A stretch of 64,000 nucleotides of DNA. It comes from an uncultured Hyphomonadaceae bacterium. GTDB lineage: Bacteria; Pseudomonadota; Alphaproteobacteria; Caulobacterales; Hyphomonadaceae. The stretch lies in NCBI GenBank assembly GCA_938084575.1, contig CALKFG010000007.1, positions 124,001-188,000 of the forward strand, given 5' to 3'. The number at the start of each line of letters is the position of its first letter. Position 1 is the stretch's first letter. Below the pieces are notes generated by a model. The model was not told where the DNA came from and did not search any database. It was given only the letters and a program-made list of their open reading frames with translations. Position numbers and translations under genes: made by a program. This document shows, in pieces, positions 6,400-16,600 of the stretch.

Positions 6400-8940
6400 A
6401 TGCCACTCTTCAGATGCCCAGCGGTTCCGGCTGCCGTTTCCGGTCTCACCCTTTGCCTGATCGGAACCCTGCCCGCCACAGCCGAGCAACCTGCCCATGG
6501 CACGACGGTTTTTCCCGATGACACCCTCCTGACTGTCACAGCGTCGAGGCGCCCGGCATCCGTGCAGGACCTTCCGCTCAGCGTTGTTGGGATCAGGGCC
6601 TCTGACATCGAACAGCAGGCTTATCAGGACACCTCCGATCTGCTGGCATTCGTGCCTGGCCTGCATCTGATCGACCGCGGCGGCCGTCAGGACGGCACGC
6701 TCATTGTCCGGGGGGTGCATGTGAACCCGCTGAGCTCTGACGATGACGCCCACCAGGGCGCGCATGACCGCATGGAAGGGCCGAAAGTCAGCCGGTTTCT
6801 GGGCGACCTGCCGCTGCCGGTCGATCTCAGACTGGACGACCTTGAGCGGGTCGAGGTCCTGCTTGGTCCGCAAGGCGTCCTTTATGGCGCCGGCACGCTG
6901 GGCGGTGTCATAAGATACATTCCAGTCCCGCCAACATTTGACCAGGGCCTGTTGCGGCTGCGCTCCGGCCTGTCAAAAACCGCGCATAGCGATGACCTGT
7001 CCTACGACGTCGGCCTGACCTTCAATCAGGCCATCGGCACCCATTTCGCCTTACGGGGGTCGATAGATCTCGACCAGACGCGCGGTTTCATCGATGCGCC
7101 TTTCCTGGTCAAACAGCCTGGCATATCTGACCCCGATCCCGATTTCGATGATGCGACAGACCGTGGCACACATCTGGCGCCACGGCAGGATATTGACAGT
7201 GAAGAAACCTGGTCTGGCCGCATCGCCGCGCGCTGGGTCCCGACGGGCTGGCTGGATGGTACACTGACCTATTATGCCCAGCGAGAAGATACAGGTGGCC
7301 GGCGGTTCTCGTCACGTCGGTCGGGCCTTCCGGCAGGCAAATATGACTCGGCAAACCGGATCCTTGAGCCGAACCGCCTGACAAGCGACCTTCTGGGGCT
7401 GGAAGTGGTTGCTGACCTCGGCGTGGCAGAGCTCGTCTCCGCAACGGCAATGTCCCGGGTCGAGACCAAGGGACGGCGGGACCAGACCGACGCTCTGATC
7501 CTGTTGGAATTCGATTATGAAGAGTTCCCGCAATTCGTGGCCTTTGCAGAGGACCGCGAACGGCGCGAACGGATCAGCCAGGAGGTGCGCCTGACATCGG
7601 TGCGGGGCGGGCGGTTACGCTGGCTCGCCGGGCTCGGTTTTAACCGGCTGGAACACACGCGCTACCTGACCGAAAACCTGCCTGGATATGCCGACTTTCT
7701 TGGCTTTACCGGCGACACGCCGCTGGAATATTTCACTCAGTCCTTCACCGACTGGGAAGAGAGCGCCGTGTTCGCAGAACTTGGTTATGATGTGACTGAC
7801 AGGCTGCGCGTCACGCTGGGCGGGCGATATTTTGACTATGAGCGCGAGACCCTTCGCCGAGTCGATTTTCCCCTGGGTGATCGGGATTTTCTGTTACCAA
7901 GCCTTGCCGATATCGAGACCAATCTCCGAACAGATTTTGCCGCTGGGCTGGCGCTCGGCGAGGAGACGGGTCCGGATGGGACGTGGAAGACGGGCCAGTC
8001 TGAAACCGGCGCTCTGATCAAATTCGACCTGTCTTACGATATCACCGACGAGATCATGACATATTTCGCCGCGAGTCAGGGATATCGGACCGGCGATTCA
8101 AGTGGGCTCGACCCCTGCCCGGAATGGGTTTCGGTCTTTGTCAGCCAGGGCCAGTGCGCGCTGCGGCCCGGACAGCGCTGGGGACCCCGTTTCGACAGCT
8201 TTGCACGCCGCGACGAAACCCAGTATGTTGGCGATCATGCGACCAGCTATGAGCTCGGCCTGAAATCCCGCCTTCACGACGGCGATCTGACCCTCAACGG
8301 TGCCGCCTATTTTATTCAATGGCATGACCCTCAGGTCTATACGGTCACGCTCAACCGGAATGTCGCCATCGCCGCCAATACCCGCGAAGCTGAAACCGCC
8401 GGCGTGGATATCTGGACAGACTGGCAGGCTTCCGGCCGCCTGCGGATCCAGGGCCGGTACAGCCATACGCAGACCCGGCTGGCCTCGTCGGTCAGCCGCC
8501 TGGTGGAAACGCTCTGGCCAGGCAGTTTTGACGCCCGCTACATCAAGGGTGAACGTGGCGACCGGTTGCCGGGATCGCCGGAAAACAAGGTTTCGATTCT
8601 GGCCAGTTATGATGTCGGACAGCTGTATGGCCGGGATGTCAGTCTGAATCTGGGCTATAGTTGGCACGATGATATCCTGACCCGGGTGGGGGGCAAAGGC
8701 GACAGCCTGACCCTGGACGCCTCCGGACAGGCCCGGGCGGCCATCAGCCTGAAGGATGCAGGCTGGACAGCAACCCTGTTCATCGACAATCTGTTTGATG
8801 AGTACATTGAGACTGACGTCCGCAAGACACCTCTGTTCAACCAGAGCCGGAATGGCGCGACCGTACGCAGTCATGGCGCACATGTCGCCCCTCCACGGAC
8901 CATCGGCGTGCGACTAAACTGGGACATCTGGTCCGGCTAA
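6400..8940 (+). CDS. TonB-dependent outer-membrane receptor
   Basis: An 846-residue receptor with a signal peptide (cleavage likely after PATA), a TonB-box-like stretch (DDTLLTVTASR, about residues 41-51), a plug domain (DLPLSVVGIRASDIE, RVEVLLGPQGVLYG, GTLGGVIRY), and a long beta-barrel rich in alternating aromatic strands. It resembles the FecA/'iron complex' receptor class rather than the Oar class. The barrel ends RTIGVRLNWDIWSG, a receptor-like C terminus. TTGAGG sits upstream of ATG 6400. The ligand cannot be read from sequence; the Fur-like palindrome upstream suggests a ferric complex. It stands alone, with convergent neighbour M28 peptidase 25 bases downstream. Confidence 0.92.
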   Translation: MPLFRCPAVPAAVSGLTLCLIGTLPATAEQPAHGTTVFPDDTLLTVTASRRPASVQDLPLSVVGIRASDIEQQAYQDTSDLLAFVPGLHLIDRGGRQDGTLIVRGVHVNPLSSDDDAHQGAHDRMEGPKVSRFLGDLPLPVDLRLDDLERVEVLLGPQGVLYGAGTLGGVIRYIPVPPTFDQGLLRLRSGLSKTAHSDDLSYDVGLTFNQAIGTHFALRGSIDLDQTRGFIDAPFLVKQPGISDPDPDFDDATDRGTHLAPRQDIDSEETWSGRIAARWVPTGWLDGTLTYYAQREDTGGRRFSSRRSGLPAGKYDSANRILEPNRLTSDLLGLEVVADLGVAELVSATAMSRVETKGRRDQTDALILLEFDYEEFPQFVAFAEDRERRERISQEVRLTSVRGGRLRWLAGLGFNRLEHTRYLTENLPGYADFLGFTGDTPLEYFTQSFTDWEESAVFAELGYDVTDRLRVTLGGRYFDYERETLRRVDFPLGDRDFLLPSLADIETNLRTDFAAGLALGEETGPDGTWKTGQSETGALIKFDLSYDITDEIMTYFAASQGYRTGDSSGLDPCPEWVSVFVSQGQCALRPGQRWGPRFDSFARRDETQYVGDHATSYELGLKSRLHDGDLTLNGAAYFIQWHDPQVYTVTLNRNVAIAANTREAETAGVDIWTDWQASGRLRIQGRYSHTQTRLASSVSRLVETLWPGSFDARYIKGERGDRLPGSPENKVSILASYDVGQLYGRDVSLNLGYSWHDDILTRVGGKGDSLTLDASGQARAAISLKDAGWTATLFIDNLFDEYIETDVRKTPLFNQSRNGATVRSHGAHVAPPRTIGVRLNWDIWSG

Positions 8941-8965
8941 CCCGGTGCCCGGCCCAGCGGATCTG

Positions 8966-9937
8966 TCAGGGCGCCGGCACCTGCGGGGACGTCAGGTCGG
9001 GCAGGGCCGCGTCGAGTGCGATGGCGAGGCTCACTGTCGTCGTGAGGGACCGGTTAAACCAGTCGACATCGATTTTGTCATAATCGTCGCCGGGCCCATG
9101 ATAGTCGGGATGGTCGGCGACACCGAGATAAAGGTGCGGGATGCCGGCCCGGAAGAACACCGCATGGTCTGACTGCAGCGTCCAGTCATCTTCATCCTGT
9201 GCCGTATCAAAACCGGGCTCAAAAGTCACCGCTGCGCCGGACGCGACCTGCGCCACAATGGGCTGAAGCTGCGGCCAGCGGCGGGTGCCGGACGCGTACA
9301 GGACCGGCCTGTCATTGCGTGAAATCATATCCAGATTGAGATTCAGCGCCACCCGGTCGCGTGGCAGCACCGGGTCGTCGATCAAGGACCGGGCGCCCGC
9401 CAGTCCTTCTTCCTCGGCATCAAAGGCCACCAGCAAGATCCCATGGTCCGGCTTATGCTGGCTGAAATGCTCCGCGATCGCCATCAAACCTCCTACCCCC
9501 GAGGCATTGTCATCCGCACCATTGTGTATCTCGCCATCGACACTGCCCAGATGATCATAATGCGCGCTGACCACCATGATCAGATCGCGGTCAGACCGAC
9601 CCGGAATCCAGCCGAGAAGATTGGTCCCCGACTTGCGCTGCGGCCGCAGGGCGACCTCGGTTCCAAAATCCACCCCGCCATAGCTGAAGGGGTGACGGTA
9701 CCGCTCCTGAAAAGGCGCAATGCCCAGCGCCTCCCATCGTGCGATAATCAGCTCCTGGGCGACAGCATGTCCCGGACTGCCCGACTGGCGCCCCGCAAGG
9801 GCATCATCGCTGAGCATTCGGACCAGATCCTGCACAGCCTGCGACTCAAAATCGGGAGCCGGAGCACCGGCGGGGCTGCAGGCGGCAGCCAGGACAGCGA
9901 GCCCGAGAGCCGCATAGGATGGGATGTTCCCGGTCAT
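8966..9937 (-). CDS. Lipoprotein M28-family zinc aminopeptidase
   Basis: A 323-residue secreted metallopeptidase. A lipobox (VLAAAC) follows a short hydrophobic signal. The M28 zinc ligands are visible as SAHYDH, NGADDNASG and FDAEEEGLAG, with a late HPDYH. Such enzymes trim N-terminal residues from peptides at the cell surface. I chose ATG 9937 because AGGAG lies seven bases upstream; the in-frame ATG at 9952 overlaps that site. It follows zapE by 71 bases on the same strand and could be the last gene of that operon. Confidence 0.9.
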   Translation of the reverse strand: MTGNIPSYAALGLAVLAAACSPAGAPAPDFESQAVQDLVRMLSDDALAGRQSGSPGHAVAQELIIARWEALGIAPFQERYRHPFSYGGVDFGTEVALRPQRKSGTNLLGWIPGRSDRDLIMVVSAHYDHLGSVDGEIHNGADDNASGVGGLMAIAEHFSQHKPDHGILLVAFDAEEEGLAGARSLIDDPVLPRDRVALNLNLDMISRNDRPVLYASGTRRWPQLQPIVAQVASGAAVTFEPGFDTAQDEDDWTLQSDHAVFFRAGIPHLYLGVADHPDYHGPGDDYDKIDVDWFNRSLTTTVSLAIALDAALPDLTSPQVPAP

Positions 9938-10008
9938 GATGTATCTCCTCATTGCAAGGTCGGGTCGCCCGAAGAAAGCCGGGAAAAGTCATGCCCCACA
10001 GCCCGGTC

Positions 10009-11100
10009 TCATACCGGAATATCTGGCTGAAGATGGGGTAGCGCAATGTAGTCGGTGGACCCCATTTCATGCAGCCGGCTGGCCGTGCGGCGAAATTCGA
10101 AGCTGCCCGTGCCTTCAAGATAGAGCGTATCGGGATCTGCGGCCGCGGTCGCGACCAGCTTTACCCGGGCCTCGTACAAGGCATCGATCAGCGCCACAAA
10201 GCGCGCAGCCTCATTGCGGTTCTCCGGGTGCAGGCGGGGAATATCCGAGATCAGAACCGTGTGAAAGGCCGCGGCCAGGGCGAGATAATCCTGTGCCCCA
10301 AGCGGACGGGCGCACAGCTCGTCAAAGCTGAAGCGGGCGACGCCCGCCGCCTCGCAGCGAACGCAGACCTCCCGGCCCTGCACCCGTAGCGTGCAGGTCT
10401 GCGGCGTTGCCCCGAGGGTCAGGCGCTGAAAGACCCGATCCAGGACACCGTCCGCGGCACCGACGTGCCAGACCGGTTCCTCACTCAGCCGTTCGAGGCG
10501 GTAATCCCTGTCAGACGGCAGGTGCAGCACATCACAATGCTGCCGCAACAGGGCGATGAAGGGGGTAAAGAGCTGCCGGTTGATGCCGTCCTTATAGAGG
10601 TCATCAGGGGGGCGGTTGGACGTGGCAACAACCGTGAGTCCTCCCAGGAACATATGCTCAAAAAGGCGCGACAGGATCATGGCATCCGCGATCTGGGTGA
10701 CCTGGAATTCATCAAAGCAAAGCAGTTTGGTTTCACGGAGGAACTGCCGGGCGACCGGCGGGATGGGATCGCTGACCTCCGGGCGCGCCCGGGCCTGATT
10801 GAGGCGGTGATGCACCTGCCCCATAAATTCATGGAAATGAACCCGGCGCGCCGGCACCTCGCACAAGGCATGGAGCTCATCCATCAGCATCGATTTGCCG
10901 CGTCCGACCCCGCCCCAGAGATACAGACCGCGGGGCCGCGCCGGTTTGCGCCAGACATGCCATCGCGGCGCCCCGGTCGCACTCCGCAGCTGGTCAAGGA
11001 CGCCATCCAGCGCCCGGGCAACCTCAAGCTGCCCGGGGTCGCGGACCAGCTGACCCGAGACAATCCGGGCCTCCAGCCGCTGCACCACCGTCGGCCTCAC
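10009..11100 (-). CDS. zapE: Cell division protein ZapE (AFG1-like ATPase)
   Basis: ZapE is a P-loop ATPase of the AFG1 family that associates with the Z-ring under low oxygen or heat in E. coli; mitochondrial AFG1/LACE1 handles misassembled respiratory proteins. The 363-residue protein has Walker A GGVGRGKS (63-70), Walker B LLCFDEFQVT, and the family stretch VVATSNRPPDDLYKDG. The last residues (YIALPHLQP) are a typical end. Its start overlaps the rhomboid stop by four bases, placing it fourth in an aguA-aguB-rhomboid-zapE unit. Confidence 0.93.
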   Translation of the reverse strand: MRPTVVQRLEARIVSGQLVRDPGQLEVARALDGVLDQLRSATGAPRWHVWRKPARPRGLYLWGGVGRGKSMLMDELHALCEVPARRVHFHEFMGQVHHRLNQARARPEVSDPIPPVARQFLRETKLLCFDEFQVTQIADAMILSRLFEHMFLGGLTVVATSNRPPDDLYKDGINRQLFTPFIALLRQHCDVLHLPSDRDYRLERLSEEPVWHVGAADGVLDRVFQRLTLGATPQTCTLRVQGREVCVRCEAAGVARFSFDELCARPLGAQDYLALAAAFHTVLISDIPRLHPENRNEAARFVALIDALYEARVKLVATAAADPDTLYLEGTGSFEFRRTASRLHEMGSTDYIALPHLQPDIPV

Positions 11101-11720
11101 CCTGCACCCCCAAGGACACGCGCAACCTGTTCAGAGAAAATCGACAGGGCCCGCGGAGCAACAGCAATGGTCGCGAGGATGCCGGTCAGGGCTCCTCCGA
11201 GATGGGCCTCATGGCCAATCCGCTTGTTTTCGCGTTGCGCAAGAATGGCGCTGCCCACGACAAAGAACAGCCCAAACAGAACCGCCGGGACGGGTATGAA
11301 AAACACACCCAGCCAGGCGAAGGGGGCAAACAGACACACGCTGAGTACGATTCCGGCCACCGCTCCGGATGCGCCCAGTGCCCGATAATCCGGCCGGTTC
11401 CTGTTTTCCATCAGGGCCCACAGGCTTCCGCCAAGAAGCGCGGCCACATAGACAAACAGGTAGCGTACAGATCCGAGTGCCGCTTCTACCCAGGCCCCGA
11501 AACTCCATAACACATAGATGTTGACCAACAGGTGCAGCGCTCCGCCATGCAGGAAACCGCTGGCCAGCAGGCGGTGATACTCCCGATTGTCGCGAATCGG
11601 CCCGACATGGAAGATATTGGCCTGCATGAAGGACGGATTCGCCAGCGCGTAAATGCTGATGGCGGTATTCGCGACAATCAGAAACAGGGTCGCAGGATAG
11701 GCAGACAGAGCCTCAATCAT
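11097..11720 (-). CDS. Rhomboid family intramembrane serine protease
   Basis: A 207-residue six-helix membrane protein with the rhomboid catalytic pair: GASGA with Ser118 and AHLGG with His173. The oxyanion region HLLVN (63-67) is also present. Rhomboids cleave substrate helices within the membrane; the substrate here is unknown. Four-base overlaps at both ends (with aguB upstream and zapE downstream) show tight translational coupling, although rhomboid has no obvious link to agmatine use. Confidence 0.92.
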   Translation of the reverse strand: MIEALSAYPATLFLIVANTAISIYALANPSFMQANIFHVGPIRDNREYHRLLASGFLHGGALHLLVNIYVLWSFGAWVEAALGSVRYLFVYVAALLGGSLWALMENRNRPDYRALGASGAVAGIVLSVCLFAPFAWLGVFFIPVPAVLFGLFFVVGSAILAQRENKRIGHEAHLGGALTGILATIAVAPRALSIFSEQVARVLGGAG

Positions 11721-12553
11721 ACCGGGTAGAGATCCGGCCTGCGATCCCTGAAGAAGCCCCAGGCCGCCCGCTCCGTCTCGATGTCATCAAGGTCGAAACT
11801 GGCCATTACAAGACCAGACGTGGCGCGCTCAAGCGAGGCGACAATCTCGCCGGTCTGGTCGGCAATGAAGCTGGTGCCGTAGAAAACCTGGCCCTGCTCG
11901 TTGCCAATCCGGTTGGCAGCCACCACCGGAATGACATTGGCAACAGCATGGCCCTGCATCACCCGCCGCCAGCGCGCCGCCGTATCAAGTGCCGGGTCCT
12001 GCGGCTCGGCACCGATGGCCGTGGGGTAGAGTAATATCTCCGCGCCTTGCAGGGCCATGGCTCGTGCCGCCTCCGGGAACCACTGGTCCCAGCAAATGCC
12101 GACCCCAATGCGTCCCTTTTGCGTGTCCCAGACCCGGAAGCCCGTATTCCCGGGCCGGAAATAGAATTTCTCCTGGTAACCCGGACCATCGGGAATATGG
12201 CTTTTGCGGTAAACGCCCATCGCCGTGCCATCCGCATCCAGCATCACCACGGAATTGTAATACTGGGGGCCGTCCTTTTCGAAAATCGAGACCGGGACGA
12301 CCACATTGCAGGCCGCTGCCACAGGCGCCAGCGCCTGCACCGCGGCATGATCCTGCCAGCGGCTGGCCCGGGCGAACTCGCGCTCATCCTGAGTCTTGCA
12401 GAAATACGGGCCACAAAAAAGTTCTGGCGGAAGGACAAGGTCGGCGCCCCGCGCGGCCGCCACGCGAACCTGTTCGGCGACATAAGCAATATTGACCGCC
12501 TCATCATCACCAAAGGCGGCCTGAATGGCGGCAACTGTAAGCGGTCTGGTCAT
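11717..12553 (-). CDS. aguB: N-carbamoylputrescine amidase
   Basis: A nitrilase-superfamily amidase converting N-carbamoylputrescine to putrescine, CO2 and ammonia. The Glu-Lys-Cys triad is visible: E44 in LPPELF, K117 in YRKSHIPD, C154 in GICWDQWFPE. The C-terminal FFRDRRPDLY is typical of AguB. The 278-residue form starts at ATG 12553, which overlaps the aguA stop by four bases; a longer frame upstream is only aguA read out of phase. Pairing with aguA fixes the function: agmatine to putrescine in two steps. Confidence 0.94.
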   Translation of the reverse strand: MTRPLTVAAIQAAFGDDEAVNIAYVAEQVRVAAARGADLVLPPELFCGPYFCKTQDEREFARASRWQDHAAVQALAPVAAACNVVVPVSIFEKDGPQYYNSVVMLDADGTAMGVYRKSHIPDGPGYQEKFYFRPGNTGFRVWDTQKGRIGVGICWDQWFPEAARAMALQGAEILLYPTAIGAEPQDPALDTAARWRRVMQGHAVANVIPVVAANRIGNEQGQVFYGTSFIADQTGEIVASLERATSGLVMASFDLDDIETERAAWGFFRDRRPDLYPV

Positions 12554-13572
12554 GAGGCCTGTCCTGATGGCGTCTGGCCTATGTGGGGTATTTCGCGCGT
12601 CATGCAATGCAGGCTTCCCCCCCCCGCCAGAATGGCCCGGGCGGGAAGGGTAAGAATGTCCCGATCCGGGAACAGGCGCTCGAGACACCCGACGGCCTGT
12701 CGGCTGTACTGGTCCTCATAAACCGGCAACAGGACGGCACCGTTGATCAGGGTAAAATTCATGTGACTGGCTGGCAGATCGGCACCGGTTGCATCCCGCA
12801 CCCGTCCGGGCGACGGCATTGTTGTGACCTGCAGGCCGGACGCCCGCAACTGGGCCTCGGCGGCCTGAAGGCGGTCTGCCTGAACATCATCAGCGCCCGA
12901 CGCCGTCTGGCACACAGCGTGACCTGGTCCGACAAAGCGGGCCAGATTATCAATATGGCCATCCGTGTGGTCATGACGAAGCCCCTGATCAAGCCAGATA
13001 ATCTGGTCGACATTGAAACTCGTCCGAAGGGCGTGTTCAGCCTGCGCCTGATCCCAACCCGTATTCCGGTTCGGGTTCAACAGGCATTGACGAGTGGTCA
13101 TCAGTCGTCCGGCCCCATCCAGCTCAATCGCCCCGCCCTCAAGGACAAAATCATGTGCCGTGAACGCCAGAGCCTCAGCCGCAGCAAGCGCCGCAGCTGT
13201 CTGGCGGTCCCCCGGCATGATGTATTTGCCACCCCAGCCATTGAACCGGAAGCCAAGCCCACGCAGCCGGTTGCCCTCCCGTGCAATGACGGGGCCGGTA
13301 TCCCGCAGCCAGATATCGCCTGTGGGAATCCGGACCAGGTCAATGGACCCGGTGCAGCCTGACAGGGCGGCCGCAGCCGCGTGTTCTGCCTCTTCTGACC
13401 CACAAGCAATCCGCACCGGCAGGTAACGGGCCGCACGTCGGGCCACCTGAGCGATTTCCCTGCGCGCCCCCTCAAACGCATCGCCCCATTCTGAATCAAG
13501 ATGCGGCCAGCCGATCCAGATCGCCGACTGGGGCGCCCATTCGGGCGGAATGAAAAACGCAGGTTCAGACAT
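12550..13572 (-). CDS. aguA: Agmatine deiminase
   Basis: Hydrolyses agmatine to N-carbamoylputrescine and ammonia (peptidylarginine-deiminase fold). The 340-residue protein begins with the typical FFIPPEWAPQSAIWIGWP, contains the DTGPV, GWGGKY and DGHIDN blocks, and ends with GGGSLHCMT carrying the catalytic cysteine (residue 323). ATG 13572 is preferred over the ATG at 13590 because the family begins here. It is the first gene of the aguA-aguB-rhomboid-zapE unit. Confidence 0.94.
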   Translation of the reverse strand: MSEPAFFIPPEWAPQSAIWIGWPHLDSEWGDAFEGARREIAQVARRAARYLPVRIACGSEEAEHAAAAALSGCTGSIDLVRIPTGDIWLRDTGPVIAREGNRLRGLGFRFNGWGGKYIMPGDRQTAAALAAAEALAFTAHDFVLEGGAIELDGAGRLMTTRQCLLNPNRNTGWDQAQAEHALRTSFNVDQIIWLDQGLRHDHTDGHIDNLARFVGPGHAVCQTASGADDVQADRLQAAEAQLRASGLQVTTMPSPGRVRDATGADLPASHMNFTLINGAVLLPVYEDQYSRQAVGCLERLFPDRDILTLPARAILAGGGSLHCMTREIPHIGQTPSGQAS

Positions 13573-13599
13573 TACCGGGCCTTGCCACAAACACCGACA

Positions 13600-13630
13600 A
13601 AGAAAAAGGGCGACGCTGGTGCGCCGCCCT
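13600..13630 (-). terminator. Intrinsic terminator after the Oar-like receptor
   Basis: Read on the minus strand, a 10-bp stem with one mismatch (13621-13630 with 13607-13616, four-base loop) is followed by TTTTTCT. It lies 26 bases past the receptor stop codon and upstream of aguA. Confidence 0.85.
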
Positions 13631-13655
13631 CTCGATTTAATGGGCCATAAGGCGC

Positions 13656-16600
13656 CTAGAACTCGTACTTAACGCCGAACTGAACCTGCCAGAGCGACTG
13701 CTGCAGATCTTCAATATTGGCGATGCTGTTCGGGTTCCGCAGATTGCTGTACTCAAATTGTCCATCAACGATATCAGCCTGGACGACACGACGCTCATAT
13801 TCATAGCGCGTGCGTGAAATCCGGCCCCAATCCTCGTTCAGCAGGTTACCGAGATTCTCGATGTCCATGAACACGAAGGATTTGTGACCGTCCCGCAGAC
13901 CCGGCAGCTCCTGCTGCAGGCGAAGGTCTACAATCGTCGACCAGCGTGAATTGTCACCATTGCGCTCGGCAATGCCGCCGGCATACTGCGCCAGCTCAGA
14001 GCTGTTGATGTAATCGAAGAAGGCCTGCTGAGCCGCTGGATCTCCATCGAATGAGTTTGGCCCGAAGAGCGGGTCATTTGGACCTGAGGGCACATAAAGC
14101 AGGTGGCCGGCATCGTCCAAACGGCTCTCACGTGCACAGCGTCCGCCGCCGACATCGAAGACACAACTGTTGTTTTCGTCGAAGGTGTAGCTGTAAGGCT
14201 GGCCTGACCGGCGCGTGCCGAACAGGGACGCCTTGGTGGCATAGCCGTCGAAGAACTCTTCCTGCCAGTCCAGGCGGACCTTGAACTGATGCTCGACATT
14301 GAAGTTGGACGTGCCGGCCCGCGGGCTTTGCAGGTCATAACGCGCCGAATCGGAATAGTTCGATGTTGCCGTCGAGGAGGTGCCATAGCCGACATCCTTA
14401 ACGTCCGAGTAGGTGTAGCTGGTGAACAGGTCGATGTCGCCATAAGCGGTCTCCCAGTCCTTCGATGCCGAAAGGGCCATCAGCCAGCCATCACCCCGGT
14501 CAACGGACCCGATGACAATGGATTCAGGCGCGCCACCACAATCATAGATTCCGCGACCATCTGGCCCTGTTCCAACAGGGGTCGGGCACCGCTGATCGTA
14601 CCAGTAACTGGCATTCTCGATCTTGTTGTAGAGGAAGTCGGCAGACAGCAACCAGCCATCGGCTTCATAGGCCGCGCCGAGGCTGACCTTCCAGGTCATT
14701 GGGATGCCGAAGGAGTTATCCAGCGCATTGACATTACCGTCTGGCTCCTGACTGGCCAGATCGTTCAGAACATCCGCAGGGATAAACTGCCCCGTAACTG
14801 CATCTGGCGTGGTCGGGACGGCAATGGTTCCGAAGGCATTGGCACTGTCACTGATGACGCCATCATTCGAATAGCTGTTGGAGACCCAGACCCCGGGAGA
14901 ACCGCCCGAGAACCGGCCGATACCGCCGCGAACCGTGAGCTGATCGCTGGGCGTCCACGCAAATGACAGGCGTGGCAGAATGGCGTCGAGCCCGTCAATG
15001 TCGTTTGTGTTGGCATAGCCATAGCGATCGACGAAATTCTGATTCAGACGGATGGACCCCTCGGAACCGTAGACGTCATAGCGCAGACCAAGATCAACTA
15101 CGAGGTCAGGGCTGATGTCCCAGGTGTCCTGGACGTAGAAGGAGTTGAAATTGTAACCCCAGATCGCCCGCAGGTCGTTCTCATCATTGGTGATGGCGTT
15201 GTTGTACAGCAGGCCCGATGCGGTTGCATTCTGCAGATCGGTGACGCTGTCGAACACGTAGGACCCTTCGGAGTTCTGGGCGAACAGGTTGTTCACATCG
15301 ACTTCTTCGCGCTCAAAGCCGAATTTCAGCGTGTGATCACCCATGACATATTCGGCGGCCGCCTTGATCTGGAAAAATTCCTGATCGAGTTCATTGCCGT
15401 GCCGGAACCGGTCGGGACCAACGACGAGATAATTCTCATCGCCATCGGCTTCCCGAAGGAAAACAGCGAAAGACGGAAATTCCGCGCCGTTCAATGAGTC
15501 CTGGCCGGTGGCCTGGGTGGTGTTTGAGACCTTGAACTGGGTCGAGAAATTCGGTGACCAGTCTGAGAAAACGTGACCAATAAAGCTCTCAACCTTTTCG
15601 GACCGGTCATACCAGGCCGAGGACGCGCCAAGGATGTTGTCAGAGGCAAGGAAGTTGTTCCCGTTCTGCTCCCGGATCGTATTTCCCTCGGTGCGGATAT
15701 AGGTGAATTTCGCCCGGTGGTCATTGTTGATGTTCCAGTCGATGCTGGCCAGAATCTTCTCATCTTCAGCCGGGCCCTTATCGAAGCCACCGATATCGAA
15801 GCCCCAGACATCAGACACGATCTGTCTCACCTCAGCGACGTCATCCAGCGTGATGTCTGACCGGATGTTCAACGCGTTCGATCCGGCGGGTCCAGTCTGC
15901 AGGGGGGCGGTTTCCTCATACTTGTCATAGGAGGCGAAGAAGAACAGCTTGTCCTCGATGATCGGACCGCCCAGCGTGAAGACATAGGTCTTTTCTTCAA
16001 ACGTCAGATCAATTTCGCGATCGCCGATCTTGTCGCCAATCATCGAATCATCGGTCCAGTAATAGCCTGCCGACCCATGGAATTCATTGGTGCCGGACTT
16101 GGTCACAGCATTGATTGTGCCACCGGTGAAGCCGTTGAATTCGACATCAAAAGGGGCGGTCTGAATCGACAGAGATTCAATCGCGTCGAAGGAAATAGGC
16201 GACCGCTGGGTTGGGTATCCGTTCGCGTTCAGGCCAAACCGGTCATTCAGCGGCACACCATCAATGGTCAGCGAGTTGAAGCGGTTATTGGCGCCGGCAA
16301 TGGACAGTTCCTTGGATCCGCCGGACTGCACGTTGACGCTGGCAAACGGGCTCAGCTCTGCGGCGTCAGTAATGTCGCGGTCAATCGTGGCCACCTCGCT
16401 CAGCGCCTCGACGCCAAGATTGGTGCTCAGGCCGGCATTGGAGAAGCCGGCCATGCTGCGGTCACCGGTCACCACGACCGTGTCCAGAGTCTGCGCTTCG
16501 ACCACGGTCAGCGCGACGGGATATGTCTGGTCAAGGCTGACATAAATGTCGGTTATTTCGACGGGCGCGAAGTCTGCTCCGCTGACAGCCACGCTGTAGG

